Assembly (NCBI GenBank): GCA_026008535.1
Contig: BRKX01000003.1
Location: 67,419,001-67,483,000, forward strand
Length of the DNA stretch: 64,000 bases
Reading direction: 5' to 3'
From: Perilla frutescens
Taxonomy: Eukaryota; Streptophyta; Magnoliopsida; Lamiales; Lamiaceae
Part shown: piece after piece, positions 34,664 to 48,041 of the stretch
How positions within the stretch are numbered: the first letter of the stretch is position 1
How the letters are laid out: the number at the start of each line of letters is the position of its first letter
Program-made: the position numbers and the translations under genes
The notes under the pieces: generated by a model
The model's input: the letters and a program-made list of their open reading frames with translations, nothing else
Told to the model about the DNA's origin: nothing
The model's database searches: none

Positions 34664-35209
34664 ATAACAAAGAATTTTGATTGATAACTTTAAATCATAA
34701 AGCCGTCATTGTCACATGAAGCCACCAAAACTGGCCAAGCGGACTTGTAGAATATATATAGTTATATCTAAAAGATAAATCAATGGTCATAATTCTATGA
34801 AACAGTTGAAATGGAATTTCTCCATAGTAAGAGTTATTAATTTGTGAACTATTAGCAAGTTCAATTTAATTATAAAACGTAACATAATATATATGGAAAC
34901 AACAGAATCGACCAATCTAGTGTTCAAAACTCAACAGTCAACATTTTAAATTAATTAGGTTTTATCAACTTTCCTTTTCCCTTTTTATTTTTCCTTTCTA
35001 TTTTTTTAATTAATTCCACAAAGGATAGACTAATCAACGTGAAAAATAAATATAATATATGTGAAGTAGACTACATGTTAATGAAAAAAAATTGAATAAA
35101 AGGGTCTTTCAAAATTTTAATTATCCCATTCTATTTAAGAAAACCTAAAAAAAATTAATCATAAATTCACTTGATTCATTAAAATCAATTATGAACCTTA
35201 ACCTATATA
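34664..35209. other. Intergenic AT-rich region
   Basis: Nothing coding; no element ends seen. Confidence 0.4.
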
Positions 35210-35300
35210 CTCCCTCCGTCTCAATAGCAAAGTCCACCTTTTTATTATTCACTCTCTCTATTTTAATAGAAAGTGGACCTTGCAAACGGGACGGAGGGAG
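35210..35300. mobile_element. Stowaway MITE, 91 bp, TSD TA
   Basis: Ends CTCCCTCCGTCTC and GGGACGGAGGGAG are inverted repeats with TA on both sides (35208-35209 and 35301-35302). Internal blocks AAGTCCACCTTT and AAAGTGGACCTT also pair. This is a textbook Stowaway (Tc1/mariner) MITE. Confidence 0.95.
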
Positions 35301-35640
35301 TATAATTTATTAAACTCCTTCTTGAGTAGGTGAATTGGTAGAGTGACGATCACATGATTGAGAGATTATAACATATATAATGTTAAAAATTTCACTATGT
35401 ATTTTCGTATGAGATGAATTTTAAACCCCAAGAATTAATTACGAATCTAATTCCTTAAGAAAGAAAAGAGGAATCTAATTAATCAATCAAAAAAAAATTT
35501 AAATTAACCTAATTATTACCAAAGACTCCACATGGGATTGCCTCTTGACTATTATTCTCCAGTCGTCTCATGTTGTTCAATTACATGAAATAAAAATTGA
35601 AAAAAAAGTAATGCAGAAAATACGATAAAATGTTTGGAGC

Positions 35641-35678
35641 CACGTGTCAACACCTCGTTGGATAAGACAGTCTATAAA
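35641..35678 (+). promoter_or_regulatory. Candidate plant core promoter: G-box plus TATA box
   Basis: A CACGTGTC G-box/ABRE core at 35641-35648 is followed 26 bp later by TCTATAAATT (TATA at 35673). A pyrimidine-rich, CT-containing leader follows. The arrangement is typical of a plant pol II promoter on the plus strand. Confidence 0.45.
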
Positions 35679-35704
35679 TTCATCATGCAACACTCCCTCA
35701 TTTC

Positions 35705-36120
35705 TCCAACCACTAAAAACCAAAAGAAAAAAGCTCTCTTTCTTCCAACTTTTTTCCAAAACTGGCACAGAAAATCTAGAAGCCCAGTTCCAGATAATTA
35801 ATTAGTTTAAGGTACGTTCTTAATCCTATATATTTTTTTAATATTTTCATTTTGCAACTAAATATAAGTTGTTTTAGCATAGCTAGTTATTGAATTATTA
35901 ATTAATTAATTAGCTGTGCTATTTAGAATATTTATAGTTGATGGCTAAAGCTTGAGCTTTTTTTGATATGGCATTAATCAGTGTATTTCTGTGGATTAGA
36001 TCTTCGCTTTAAATTTGTTTCTGGGCTGCCTTTTTTACGATCTTTATCATCTTTTTCATGGATATGAAAATAGATTATATATTCATAAGTTTTTAAGTCT
36101 GCGTCTGGCCATTAAAATAA

Positions 36121-36159
<39 letters not shown>

Positions 36160-36480
36160 GAAAGTTTTTATATATATATCTAGACTAGATATGTCATTTT
36201 TTGTTTTAATCAATACATATCACGGCTATACATTAATGAAATTAAGATATATATATATATATATTATATACACATATAGAGTATACATGATATATGTGCG
36301 TGTGCGTGTGCGTGTGTGTGTGATATGTATATAATGTATTAAATTGCTAATTTCAGGTTTGTGAATTTGTCTGAAAGGGTCACCACTACTGTAAAACTTA
36401 AATCTGGAAAACACAAATATAATTGTCATAGTGAAGGATATTCAACCCCCATCAAAATAATAGTAGAAAAAGTGGTTTCA
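35705..36480 (+). ncRNA. Candidate spliced non-coding transcript
   Basis: Downstream of the G-box/TATA pair, a CT-rich leader ends at TTTAAG/GTACGT (donor at 35812) and a fitting acceptor TTTCAG lies at 36356, preceded by a (CT)n tract and TG runs. The second exon, from 36357 (GTTTGTGAATTTGTCTGAAA), has no ATG-initiated ORF of note. This could be a long non-coding RNA, the 5' leader of a lost gene, or coincidence. The 3' end is a guess. Confidence 0.25.
36123..36157. repeat. (CT)n microsatellite
   Basis: About 17 uninterrupted CT units, inside the candidate intron of the preceding entry. Confidence 0.9.
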
Positions 36481-38747
36481 TTTATCAATTTATAAAAACT
36501 AGCATATATGACATGGGAATTTTGAAATGTGAATTTTGCAAGTATTGATAGGTATTCTTAAACATGTTTTGTAAATTGCACACCAAAATACACTTTAATA
36601 CCTACATTATATTTTGGATTCTTTTTCAAATATAGTTCATTTTTTGAAAACTATAACAAACATTACTTGTTTTTTCAAATCTAACATTTGATCAATTTTA
36701 TGCATGTAATTGATTATATTTTAAGGTTTTCTTGATTGGAGGATTTTTTTGTTATGAGACTAGTGAAATAAAAATATGAAAATACAATCAACTACCATTG
36801 ATTTTCATGCCATAAAATTGATCATAAATGATAGATTTGCTACATTTTTTTAGAAGTTGGTACTATTTTATTAATTTAAAAAAAATCAATTATTTAATAT
36901 AAAATAAAATGTAAGTATCAAAATATAATTTACATTGTATTTTTCTAACTTTAATTATTTAATCAAAATGTCTATATTAACAAAATTATATAGCTAGTAT
37001 ACATTTCGAGTTTTCACTATTGGTGAACATTTTATTTTGCTTAATAAAGTGCAGACAAGACATGGAAAAAGCAACGGTATTGCTATTGCATATTTACACA
37101 GTGATATATTCGTGCCATTTATAGGCCCCGAAAAGGAATTTTCGAATTTATATGGGACCCAATTTGGAGAATACAGAAATTCTTAAATTATTAATTGGGC
37201 TATTTAGATTGTAGTCCGATGTTGGGACATATTTTTGCTTCGTTGTAATCTAAGCGCCTAGAAATTAGATTTTGTCGAATTAAATTAAATTACACATTAT
37301 TATGTGGCTGCTACATAATCTTAGAAAATACACGACTAAATAATTAATCAAAGGTGTGACAACTCTTGAATATTTTAAAAATACAACTCTCGATTTAATT
37401 TGGATTGAACTTTTCCGCGTCGGTGGACTTTGTCTTTAGCCGAACAAGGATTCCGCGTTTCCATATTGTTTTTATTTTATTGTTTTGTTTTGATTTGTTT
37501 ATTTATATTTATTTTGAGGAAAATTGTAACCACACCTTAATTAAGAAGTCAAAGGAATATCGTCGGCATTTTAGAAGAAAATTGAAGTAGAAAACAAATT
37601 AAAGAGAAAATTATTTTAGGTCACGACACGAACCCACCACATGCAATATGCTTAATGATATGAGCTAGCTCATTGATTGGTCAATTTCAAATAAATGGAT
37701 TCTTACATTGTTTTTTTTTCTTGATAATAGAATGCAAGTTATTATTACATAAGATTCGTATGACATTTGTAAAACGGATCCCGAGTTTTTACCAATTTAA
37801 GATTTAAAAGACAAAATAAAACCTGCTATTGTGTGTTAAAATCAACCACAACTTACAATTTGGCAAGTAGTTGCTAGTTCATCATAGGGTTAGTTACAAT
37901 TAATTTATCAAGTTCAGGTTTAAAATAAATGATCCAACGTCTTAATTAATAAGTAGAATTTAATTAACTCATAATGTTTGATGTTGGATTGCCGGAGAAT
38001 CGACTAAAGGACATTTTTGTTGAAAAGGGAAACGGTATGAACTATTTTTTAATTAGGGTTAATTCTATTTAAAATCATGAACTTTGGACATAATTGTAAA
38101 TTGAATATGAATATTTAAAAAGCAAATAATTAAAACACAAAATTATAACTTGGGTGTTATTCAACATTCTTAATTGTTTTTATTAAATAAATTAACTTTC
38201 AATTCAACTGTCAATTTGATAGTCTCTTCAAGCCTATCGGGGCTCGATCGTCAATTTTTGAAAAAAGAAAATCATAGCGGTCGAATTTTACAATCGCAAC
38301 AACAAATAATGTTAAGGGTTATTAAATTCGCATGGCAACATCAATGTATTTTTTTGAAAATTGGTAATCAAGCCACAATGGATTTGAAAGAACGAGCAAG
38401 TTGGCAGCTGAATTATAAGTCATTTTGTTCTACAAAAAAATCAGAGATATTGAATAACACTCAAGTTAAAAGTTGGCATTTTAATTGTCAACTTTTAAGT
38501 TTATATTAGATTTGTAACTATGCTCAAAGTTTGAGATTATAAGGTAATTAACCCTTTGTAATTATTTAAATATTGCGTGATTTTTGTTAAAATGACAAAA
38601 TGTTGAAAATTAAATTGTAATTATTAAAAAGTTGATTTATTTATGTTAAAACTTCACAATATTGAGAATTAAACTGCAATTAAATAATATAATAAAACTA
38701 CGTTGATTGTAACTACAAAGCACCGACTACGATCTTTAGCAACAAAC

Positions 38748-38799
<52 letters not shown>

Positions 38800-40844
38800 T
38801 AATAATAATAATAAACTATACAATAAGTTAATAATACATGGAAAAGTGCCCCACTTGGAGAATGATGAGCACTATATAAAAGGACTCCAACTTTTTAACA
38901 AAATCTCACAACCACAAGTAGTACTAATAATAATAATAAAAAACCTACTTTTCCACTGACATTAGTTATAGATAAATATATTCATTTTATATCTAAGTGT
39001 AGTGTGTCATACTCGAATTTTTATAATGAAAAATATAATGCTCAAATTTATAGAGTGCGTCACAAGTCTAAAAAAATTGAAATATGCATTGTCCTAAAAA
39101 CTAATTAAAGTGGAATTTGGGCCATTTGGATCATAAAATTAATGTATATGGATCTCTCTTTTCTTCTTTTCCTTCGTCCTTTCCTTTAATGTAAATTTGA
39201 TCTAAGCATGTGAAATAATATACTCGATTAATGTATTAATTTTCGATTTTGCTTCTAATTTATTCATAGCCACACACACACATATATTTTCTAAATGCAC
39301 AATAAATTACTTTATAGCCAACGTGAATTAAATGTCACGATAAAAAAATGCATATCTATAACTTTTGGGATAAAAAAAAATGGAAAAGTATGGTAATTAC
39401 GTCCCTCCCACTACTACATTGTAAGCATTATTTGCTAATTGCTTTGACAATTCGTCATTAACTATTTGTTTGTGCTATAATTGTTGGGTCCCTCAATAAA
39501 CCTTAGGTCATAACACTAGAACCATCTTAATTTAAACCTTAATTTATCCCTAATTATATTAATCACACGATATTAGAACACAACTAACCCACTAATTACA
39601 ATAGATATACTAGTATTCCATTTGTTACTTTAATTATATATCACTAAATATATGCAACATATGCTTCAATTCGAGCCCTTAATGCATGCATATATTTCAA
39701 TTTTGTTGTTGTTTTTTTCTCTTTATTTTTCCCTTTTTATTTTTGGTGAAGATCAAGTGCGTTGTGACTCTAAAATTTAAATCTATTACTCATTTCGTCT
39801 CAATAAAATTGCACAAGCAATAAATATTTTCACCATAATTAATTAGTAATATCTTTGAAACTATAAAATGCGAGTTTCTAAGATTTATTACTATTCAATG
39901 AAGCTAATATATCTAATGATTAAGTTATTGTGTAACAAAATTTATCCAAAGGCGATATTTTGATCGGTAATTTGCGAATATATCCTCTGTATTTTTCCAA
40001 AATTAAAAATATAAACTGAAAATTCCCCCGTGTTAATATAAATTAAGTAATGCAAAGACACCCCAACACATCAAAATTATCAGCAAGTGTTGTGTTGTGA
40101 AAATTGAAAAGTTTCAGCATTTTTTTTCCTACGACCTAATAAATTTTGCAAAATATTTTAACTATATAAATAAAATTAAACCATTAGATTATTAAAATAC
40201 CTCTACAAATTTGTAAATTATATCCAGTTGATAAGATATTGTACCAGTTGGGAATTCTCCCAGTTATAACGGTGAGATATATACTTGGCTACAAATACCA
40301 ATCTCCCAACAAAAAAAAAAAGTCAAGATATTATGAAACTTATAATTATAATAAAAATATTTTGTTTAGAATATTGTTTAAACATGGGAAGTTTTATGTA
40401 TTATTAAAAAACCACGAACTTATTTACATCTTACTCCATTTTAATAGAATGAAAGTAATATAAGTTTTTATATATATATATATATATATATCAGTAATAA
40501 TAGAAAATAAAAATGAATGGTAATGAATTTAGTGAGAAATCGTGTATATAATTGAGATTTGAGAGAGTAGTAGAAGAGAATATAAGAATATTTGGTTATT
40601 GTTGATTGTTGAGTGGTGCCAACTGTAGAGTGTTATGGATTGAGTCAAACAATCCCAGTAAATATTTTAATTCAGTTTCTATAAAATCTGCTTAGCTGTT
40701 TGAACGCATTTACACGGTAGTTATTTGCCAACCGCCATCACCCCCACCTGAAGAATCCGCAGCTCATTCCACAAATTTCCTCATTTCAGTTTCTACCTCA
40801 ATTCCATCTGCAATCTACGTTTTTTTTCTTCTTTCTTTTTCATT
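36481..40844. other. Long intergenic region upstream of the 5-phosphatase gene
   Basis: AT-rich and without a supported gene. It contains the TTAAAACTT-type degenerate repeat at 38560-38690, a long ATA microsatellite (38751-38814), an isolated TATATAAAAGG motif at 38873 without an ORF downstream, and a TA run at 40470-40490. The last 300 bp (from about 40540) becomes mixed in composition and is probably the promoter and 5' UTR of the 5-phosphatase gene. Confidence 0.4.
38751..38814. repeat. (ATA)n microsatellite
   Basis: About 20 ATA units with a single C interruption near 38796. Confidence 0.9.
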
Positions 40845-43800
40845 ATGAAGAAGCTCAACTCCAGAAATCACCAGCAGCAAAACGAGGTACTCTCTCTCTC
40901 TCTAGGTAGAATGCGAACTTTCTAGTACTTTTTTGTGGTGGTTTTTGGGATGACCTATGGAGAATTGCAGAGAAATTGGGCTGAAATATTGTGTTTCGGT
41001 TGCGCGTGCCTACAGCTCTCGTGGAAGCGCGTGGTGGTGCGGAAGTGGCTCAACATCCCCACCAGCAACTCGGATTACTCTGCAGATTCCGAATCCGACT
41101 CCGATTCGGAAGAAGGTTCGTCATCCAATCCGTCGTCGTTTTCCTCTGCTTGCTTTCCGCGCCTCTTTTCTCAACTCTTCGTTTTTTTTTTCTGTGTGCA
41201 GAAATTCGTGATTGCGGCGGCGTGTCGCGGTTCAAGAATGAAAAACCTATTGGACTTCAGGTTGATGCTGCTGGTAACGTGCTTCCGATTATTGTTGTGA
41301 TTTTCATTTCTCGAAATGTTGATTTTTAGCCTTTTATTTTAATTTGGTCAATGCTGCAATGTATTCCTTCGTGAGGTTTTGAACAAGAATTATATTATGC
41401 TTATCCACATCGTGAGGTAGACTATCGTTTTTATCAATTTATATATCTTACGGAAATAGGTAGTTTATTATTTTATTTATAACCTGTGTGTTAAGAATTT
41501 GGTTGAATCATAAAGTTGTGCGCAAAATTAATTGGATTTTAGTGCACTGTGCTTCTTTATGTCAAAGTGTTATTGTTCTGGATTTTCTATTTTATTAGAC
41601 ATTTCACTGGAAATATCTCTGTATTTTTCTGTTCGTAGAATTTTCTGTACATATTCATTTTATTCTAGAGTGAGGAAGGGTGAAGGGGTCACCTTTAGGA
41701 GTAACATGTATAGTAGTTTCATACATTCAGGTAGGATTGATAGAGTTTACAAGCCATAGTAATAAATATCAGAGTTAGGCATGTAATTCTTATCGAATGA
41801 ACAGTTTGTTGCCGTCTAATTTGATTTATTACTAATTTTATGCTTACCTATTAATCTACAGGCATCACCTATTTAGGCATAAAAATCAGTCTTTGGAATT
41901 AATAATTGCGTTATTCCCCTACAGTTACTTTATTATATTCCTAATCATTCTTTGAAAAATTGCTGCATGGAAGGAAAATACTACATATTTATTACTGTTC
42001 ATTACAAGATTATTTCATTCTTGAATGAGTAACTCTATTTTAATGCCTGAAAATATAGTAAGAGGGTTGCTTTTTTCAGATAAACAACACCCTGAGAAGC
42101 TATGTTTGTTTTGACACTTGATCTAGCAATGATGAACTTTTTGTAGTTCTGTCATCTTACAATAAAAGATTGTGCTGAGATAAAATATCCGTGATACTAT
42201 GAGAATTTAGCATATAAATCATAAATAAATAAATAAAAACATATCAACATCCCACCATATGTGTTGAAAATGTATGCTTTCTAAGCTGAGTGCCGTCATT
42301 AATTACACTTTGAGATGCTCTGAGTCTACCACACACATTTCTAGTTAATATGCTTTTACTAACTTGATAAGTACATACTCTTCTAGACTGCCTTCAGTGA
42401 TTGGTGCATTTTTGCTTCTTCATGGCTGTTTTTTTTTTCACCTCATGCCATTTATTCTGTTTTGACTCGGGGATTTAAACTTTGACTCATTTACAGTTTC
42501 TGTCTGTGTCTCATTTTCTCGACCTCAGATGTTCTTCCCAGGTTAAGAAGACGAAAATCAGAGACTTTTAGAGCTCAGTATATAAATGCAAAGGAAATCA
42601 GGTATGTCATTTTTTGCATTTTGTTGGTGAAAACAGCTTATAATGATGTAGCAATCATCTGTTCATCATAAATTTTAGTTAGCAAATGGTGACATTTTGA
42701 TTTCCATTATATTTTCTTTGGCTTTATTAGAATATGTGCTGCTACATGGAATGTCGGAGGCAGAGTTCCTCATGATGACCTAGATCTTGATGGTTGGTTG
42801 GATATTGATGATCCTGCTGATATTTATGTAATTGGGTGAGTTATTTATGCTTTCCTACACACGCCTTTTTTTTTATAACCTAATTTTCATTGTATAATTT
42901 ATGTAGCTATGACCATCTTGATCTGGTTCCATAGTCTATATTTCTTTTTCTCCTTGTCATCATCTGTTGCACAGATGTGAGGTTTCAAAATTATATTGAG
43001 ATTTCATTTTTTTGGTTTTATGTCAATTCTAATAACTCTAAATGAATCAAATCCTTAATCATGTTTACTTCATTTTGACTCCTGCCTTGTTATGCATCTC
43101 TAGCCTTCAGGAGATAATCCCATTAAATGCTGGTAATATATTTGGAGCTGAAGATAGCCGTCCAGTGTCAAAATGGGAAAACTTAATACGTGAAACTCTG
43201 AATCAAGTTCCGCCAGTGACTAAATTTAAGAGCTACAGTGATCCTCCTTCTCCGTCAAAATATAAGCCCTCTGAGGATGCCCCCGACATTGCAGAAGAAA
43301 TTGTACTTGAATCTGACAGTGACGTTGAGGAGGAAATCTACCCTATAAATGAAGAGTCTAACTTTTTTGAGGAAGTCAAGGATGGAAAGGTCAAAGGAGA
43401 AAATTTTATTTGTGCTGATCCATCTGTTTCCAATGACTATAACAACTTAAGGAATTCGGCAGTAAAAGATTTGCAGCGGCAATTTTCTCCAAAACAGCTG
43501 GACAGATTAAATTGCTTCAGGACAGGAGATTCCGAAGAAAATGCAGAAGTACCAAATATCCAGTATACCAAAAAATTAACCAAAACACTCAGTGGGACCG
43601 AAAGGATAGGCTTAAGCTGGCCAGAGCCACCGCTTCATCTCTTACCTCAGCAAGTTTTTGAAAGAACTAATTCCTTGAAACCCTCTAAGTCTTTCATGGT
43701 TTCCGAATCTTTCAGGACATATAGTTCTTTTAAATCAAACACAATCAATGAGAATAGAATACTATCAAGCTTAGCTTCACTTGCAGAACTTGACCTTGAA

Positions 43801-46800
43801 TCTCTAATTAACCGAAAGAGAAGGCCAGCATATGTTAGGATTGTGAGCAAGCAAATGGTTGGCATCTTTGTTACCATATGGGTTCGTAGGAGCTTGCGAA
43901 AGCATATACAAAACTTGAACGTATCTACCGTTGGTGTTGGTATTATGGGCTACATTGGCAACAAGGTTTGTTCTTTTGGAATTTATCTGGCATTTTGGTT
44001 AATGCATCTGGCTGTATTTTGGCAGTTTCTATATTCAAAATGAAAGTGAAAATATCTTCTATTCTTGCAGTAGATCCTAGCTCATACTTCCATTTTTTTT
44101 TCGTGCTTTTGCTCACTTTCTGTTTGAATGACAATCATGAAATTAATCTGTATGCATTCTTCTCTATATTCTTCATCGTTTTCAGATTATACTGTTTTAT
44201 GAATTTTCTCTGGCCATTTCTGTAATATAATTCTCTTCTTCAGGATGTGTGGATCATGCTTAGATCCTTTACTTTGTTCTTTTTTGCCTTATGGTGATAT
44301 ATGTCATTTAACTTCAAGTATCACGACTCTCTCTCTCTCTCTCTCTCAGGGATCTATATCAGTGAGCATGTCTGTTCATCAGACATTCTTCTGTTTTATT
44401 TGTACTCATCTAACATCAGGCGAGAAAGAGGGGGATGCTAACAAAAGGAATGCTGATGTGCATGAAATTCATCGACGGACACACTTCAATTCATTTGCTG
44501 GTATGGGGCTTCCCAAAAGCATCTATGATCATGAGTAAGTACGACTGTCCTTTTTCTCATTCTTCTCATTATGAAATGATGAGGGAAAATTGAAATGGTC
44601 ATAAAAAATGATGTGGAAGAACCTTGCATCATTACCCGGAATCGTCCAAAGTAGATGTGAAGCTCTTCTGAATTTCCTTTCTCAGTGTGTCTTTAATTCG
44701 AAATGTTACTTTATTACATGAATGCTGGTTGTTTCTTCTCACAAGTATCAGAAGAAAATACAATGGGAATGCTCCAGTAATCAATGGGAAAAATAGATCT
44801 TCAATCATTGCATTTCTTTTTCTTAAAATGTGTTGAATGGCTTTTTTTTTCTTTTTCTCTTTTTCTATGGCCCTTCTGCTTCCTTTAAGAAGTTCTCTGT
44901 TTTCTAATTAAACATCACTTGTAACTGCATAATATATATTATACTCATATATCTGCTCATGTGTGATCTTATTAGTGTCAATTTCATGTTTTATATTGGG
45001 GGATTTTTGTGGTGTTTGAACTCATAAATTGACAAGCTTGGGAGAGAGGGATCTCTTCCTGTTGTTTGCTCATGCTGTTTTACCCCATCACATATAACAG
45101 AAACACGTAATATCTTTAAGTTTGGATCACAGTGATGGGAGATCGTGGCTTGGCCATCACTGTCTGGCTACTTAAAGTTCCTTATCAAGAACCTGATTTA
45201 AGATCCTTATTTTCAATATTTCTTAATATGGGAACCTAACGATATTACTATGCATTTAAGTTCTAAATGTGAATCTATTGATGTGAAGGGTCTTTATTAA
45301 TTTACTCTGCTTCTTGTTAGTTGATCCCCATAATTACATTTATGTAAAAATAGATTTTTTTTTAAAATCAATCTTGCCTTCTTGCTATCTCTAAAAGTAT
45401 CTTTGTATAATTTGAAATGCAAACATGTGATAGAAAATGTTACTGGCTGTAGGAAAATAATCTGGCTGGGTGACCTTAATTATCGAATTAATTTGCCCTA
45501 TGAGCGGACTAGAGAACTTATTTCCAAAAAGGACTGGCGCAACTTAGTCGAGCGGGATCAGGTGATTTCATTTTCTTACTCTTTCTTCTCCTAAATTTGG
45601 TTAAAACACTACAAGCTGATCCTTATAAAAGGATTTTTTTTTTTTTTTTTTTTTCATATACCCTTTTATGCTGTCCCTAATTGATTGCTTCAATATTTTT
45701 TAGGATGAAAACATTGATCCCCCCAATTTTCTCTCACTCAATCTTATTTATTTGACATCATTAAATCTTGCCCATTAATTTTGACAGAAATATTGTAATG
45801 ATACTGAAATCTTTAGCCTTTTAAATCTCATCTGAAAATCACGTGTGAAATCAAATGTAATACATTGTTTTTGGGGAAAGATGGTGTATTACATTAGTAA
45901 GAGTGTAAACTCTACAATTTTACATTTTTAGCTTTGTTGTTAACTTATAGTTGCAGCAAGTGAAGTTGGTGAATATGTTTTGTCTGATACACTCAACTAC
46001 CTTTTGCAGCTTACAAAAGAGCTAAAAAAAGGCCGTGCATTTGATGGATGGTCTGAAGGTACTTTGAGCTTTGCTCCAACATACAAATACGAATTCAACT
46101 CCGATTTTTACAGTGGTGATGATCCAAAGGCTGGGAGGCGAACCCCGGCATGGTATGCACTATGCTCTTCAAAATACTCCTCCACTCGTAGTATGTATAT
46201 ATGTATGTTGAAATTGTACATTTTGCATTTCTCAAACTTCGTCATATTCATGCAGGTGTGATCGCATTCTGTCACATGGGACAGGAATGAAGTTGCTAAG
46301 CTATAGGAGATCTGAACTAAAGCTATCTGACCATCGCCCTGTGACAGCCTCTTACATGGTGGAAGTTGAAGTATTTTCACCTCGAAAGTTGCAGCGAGCA
46401 CTTACTTTCACTGATGCAGAAATTGAACAACATGACTTTGTAACAGAAATGGGACTCGGTGGTGGAATAGGCCAGTTACCATTGGGAGAGGTGAGTAGCT
46501 TACCAAGATAGTGTTAAAAAGTCTGGAGCCCCTATCATTTTTATAAAAATATACATTGTTGGAATAGTTTTAAGATATTACGGGTATGACCGGGTTTCAC
46601 TTTCACTTTCTACACAGTTGACATCAAGTTCAGATGCGTGACAAGACTATCCATTTGACCTTAGAGAAAAAACCTTATGCAACTAAGTTTAGCTCACGTG
46701 TTAGCTAGCCAATTGTCTGTTCTGTCCTCTTTTCTTCATTTGGTGATTATGAACTCTAGATCATACCTCATCATCATAAATGATCAGGGCCCATCTTTTC

Positions 46801-47025
46801 ACAACATAAGCTCGCCTTCGTATATTCTACTGGAAACAATGGAAAGCTGCATTCACTTTATTTATCACTTGTGCCATATGATCCTTAAGTTTCATATTAG
46901 GGTTTCTATGTGTGTTTTTTTTTTCCAATGATCATTTAGAAACATGTGAGATCACTGGATACAACAGCATTTCTGATTAAGATACTCTCGTTTATATTCA
47001 GGATGAGACGTACTGGGAGCATTAG
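40845..47025 (+). CDS. Type I inositol polyphosphate 5-phosphatase (IP5P3/IP5P2-like), 11 exons, 664 aa
   Basis: Exons: 40845-40886, 40971-41115, 41202-41273, 42529-42601, 42731-42835, 43104-43965, 44350-44534, 45453-45561, 46010-46152, 46256-46490, 47002-47025. All are GT-AG and in frame. It removes the 5-phosphate from inositol phosphates such as IP3 and IP4 (and in some relatives phosphoinositides), ending calcium signals. N-terminus: RKWLNI and an acidic YSADSESDSDSEE stretch typical of plant type I enzymes. The catalytic domain starts with AATWNVGG (115-121). Both signatures are intact: WLGDLNYR (499-506) and PAWCDRIL (577-584), then SDHRPV (603-608). The 862-bp exon 6 encodes QEIIPLNAGN, a long acidic plant-specific insert, then VGIFVTIWVRR and GVGIMGYIGNK. 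It should be active. Similarity and neighbours suggest the IP5P3 orthologue, which I cannot confirm. Confidence 0.95.
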
Positions 47026-47491
47026 CTCATGGAAAACGCCTCATAGGTCCGGCTCATCTACTCGTGTGAAAAAAGTGTCAAAGAGGCGCTGTTACACATC
47101 CATTCTTTTGATTCTTTATTCTCCAGATGTTGAAGTTTCATAGCGTGGTTTGTCTGGCTTTGCTTTGTACATATATATATGTTTTGTGCAGTTGAGTTTT
47201 GTTTGTTTTTTTTTTTTTTTTTCACGAGATGAGGTGTAGAGAAATTAGATCATTGGAGGCAAAATGGTTTAGAGCCAATGACAATGGCCTCTCTCTTTCT
47301 TCCTGTTTGGCTTTGTGTAGTTTTCAGATTCATAACAGGGCTTCTCCTTCATTTCATTGCTGTAACACGAATCTTCCCTAATACAAGATTTGAAATTTGG
47401 TGCCTTTTTTCGACTCCCATATTGCTACTCGGCTTAGGCTTGGAAAAACTCGATTTAAAAGATTTTGGCCGAGTTTGAACTCATAACCAAT
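47026..47491 (+). other. 3' UTR and downstream flank of the 5-phosphatase gene
   Basis: Not coding. Exon 11 is only 24 bp of CDS, so most of it is 3' UTR. AT-rich, poly-T run at 47204-47222. It ends at the 9-bp AAAAATTAA duplication (47492-47500) of the Mutator-like element, which lies within about 470 bp of the stop codon and may have truncated the native 3' flank. Confidence 0.5.
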
Positions 47492-47830
47492 AAAAATTAA
47501 CGGAAAACACATAAAAGTACGGAAAAACACATAAAAGTACCCATTTCTTATTTAAAAAAACCTCTTTTACCCATCTTATGAAAAACATTCAATAAATACC
47601 CAATTTGTCTAAAATACCTTAAAAAAGTGATCTCTTACACATCTCTTACACCATCCTTACACAAATGTACTTATTTTACACAAACAAACACGTGATTGTA
47701 CTAACAATGTGACATTTTTTGTCCCTTACAATAAAGTCTGTGTGTACGACTGACAAATCACGAGTAACTGAAAAAAATTCAAATTCCGATCGGGATTTCA
47801 CTGAATACGACCGTTATCTAAATTTTTCAC

Positions 47831-47863
<33 letters not shown>

Positions 47864-48041
47864 GGTTTCACTGAATACGATCGTGATGTTATCGGGATAA
47901 ATTCCATAGTCATGTTTAGACCGATCAGAATCAGCATCGAGCTTCGATCGTTATGCCGATCAATCTAGTATTATCGGGATTGATCGTGAATTGATCATGA
48001 TATCAATCTAATTACTTAATCATCAAATCATTGAATATCAA

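Noticed and set aside
35318..35400. tRNA/SINE-like A box (GGTGAATTGGTAGAG)
   Set aside because: No acceptable B box follows at the needed distance.
35577..35768. 63-codon minus-strand ORF
   Set aside because: Overlaps a plus-strand promoter-like sequence and has no motif.
38174..38509. 111-codon plus-strand ORF
   Set aside because: No homology-like motif, and composition matches the surrounding intergenic DNA.
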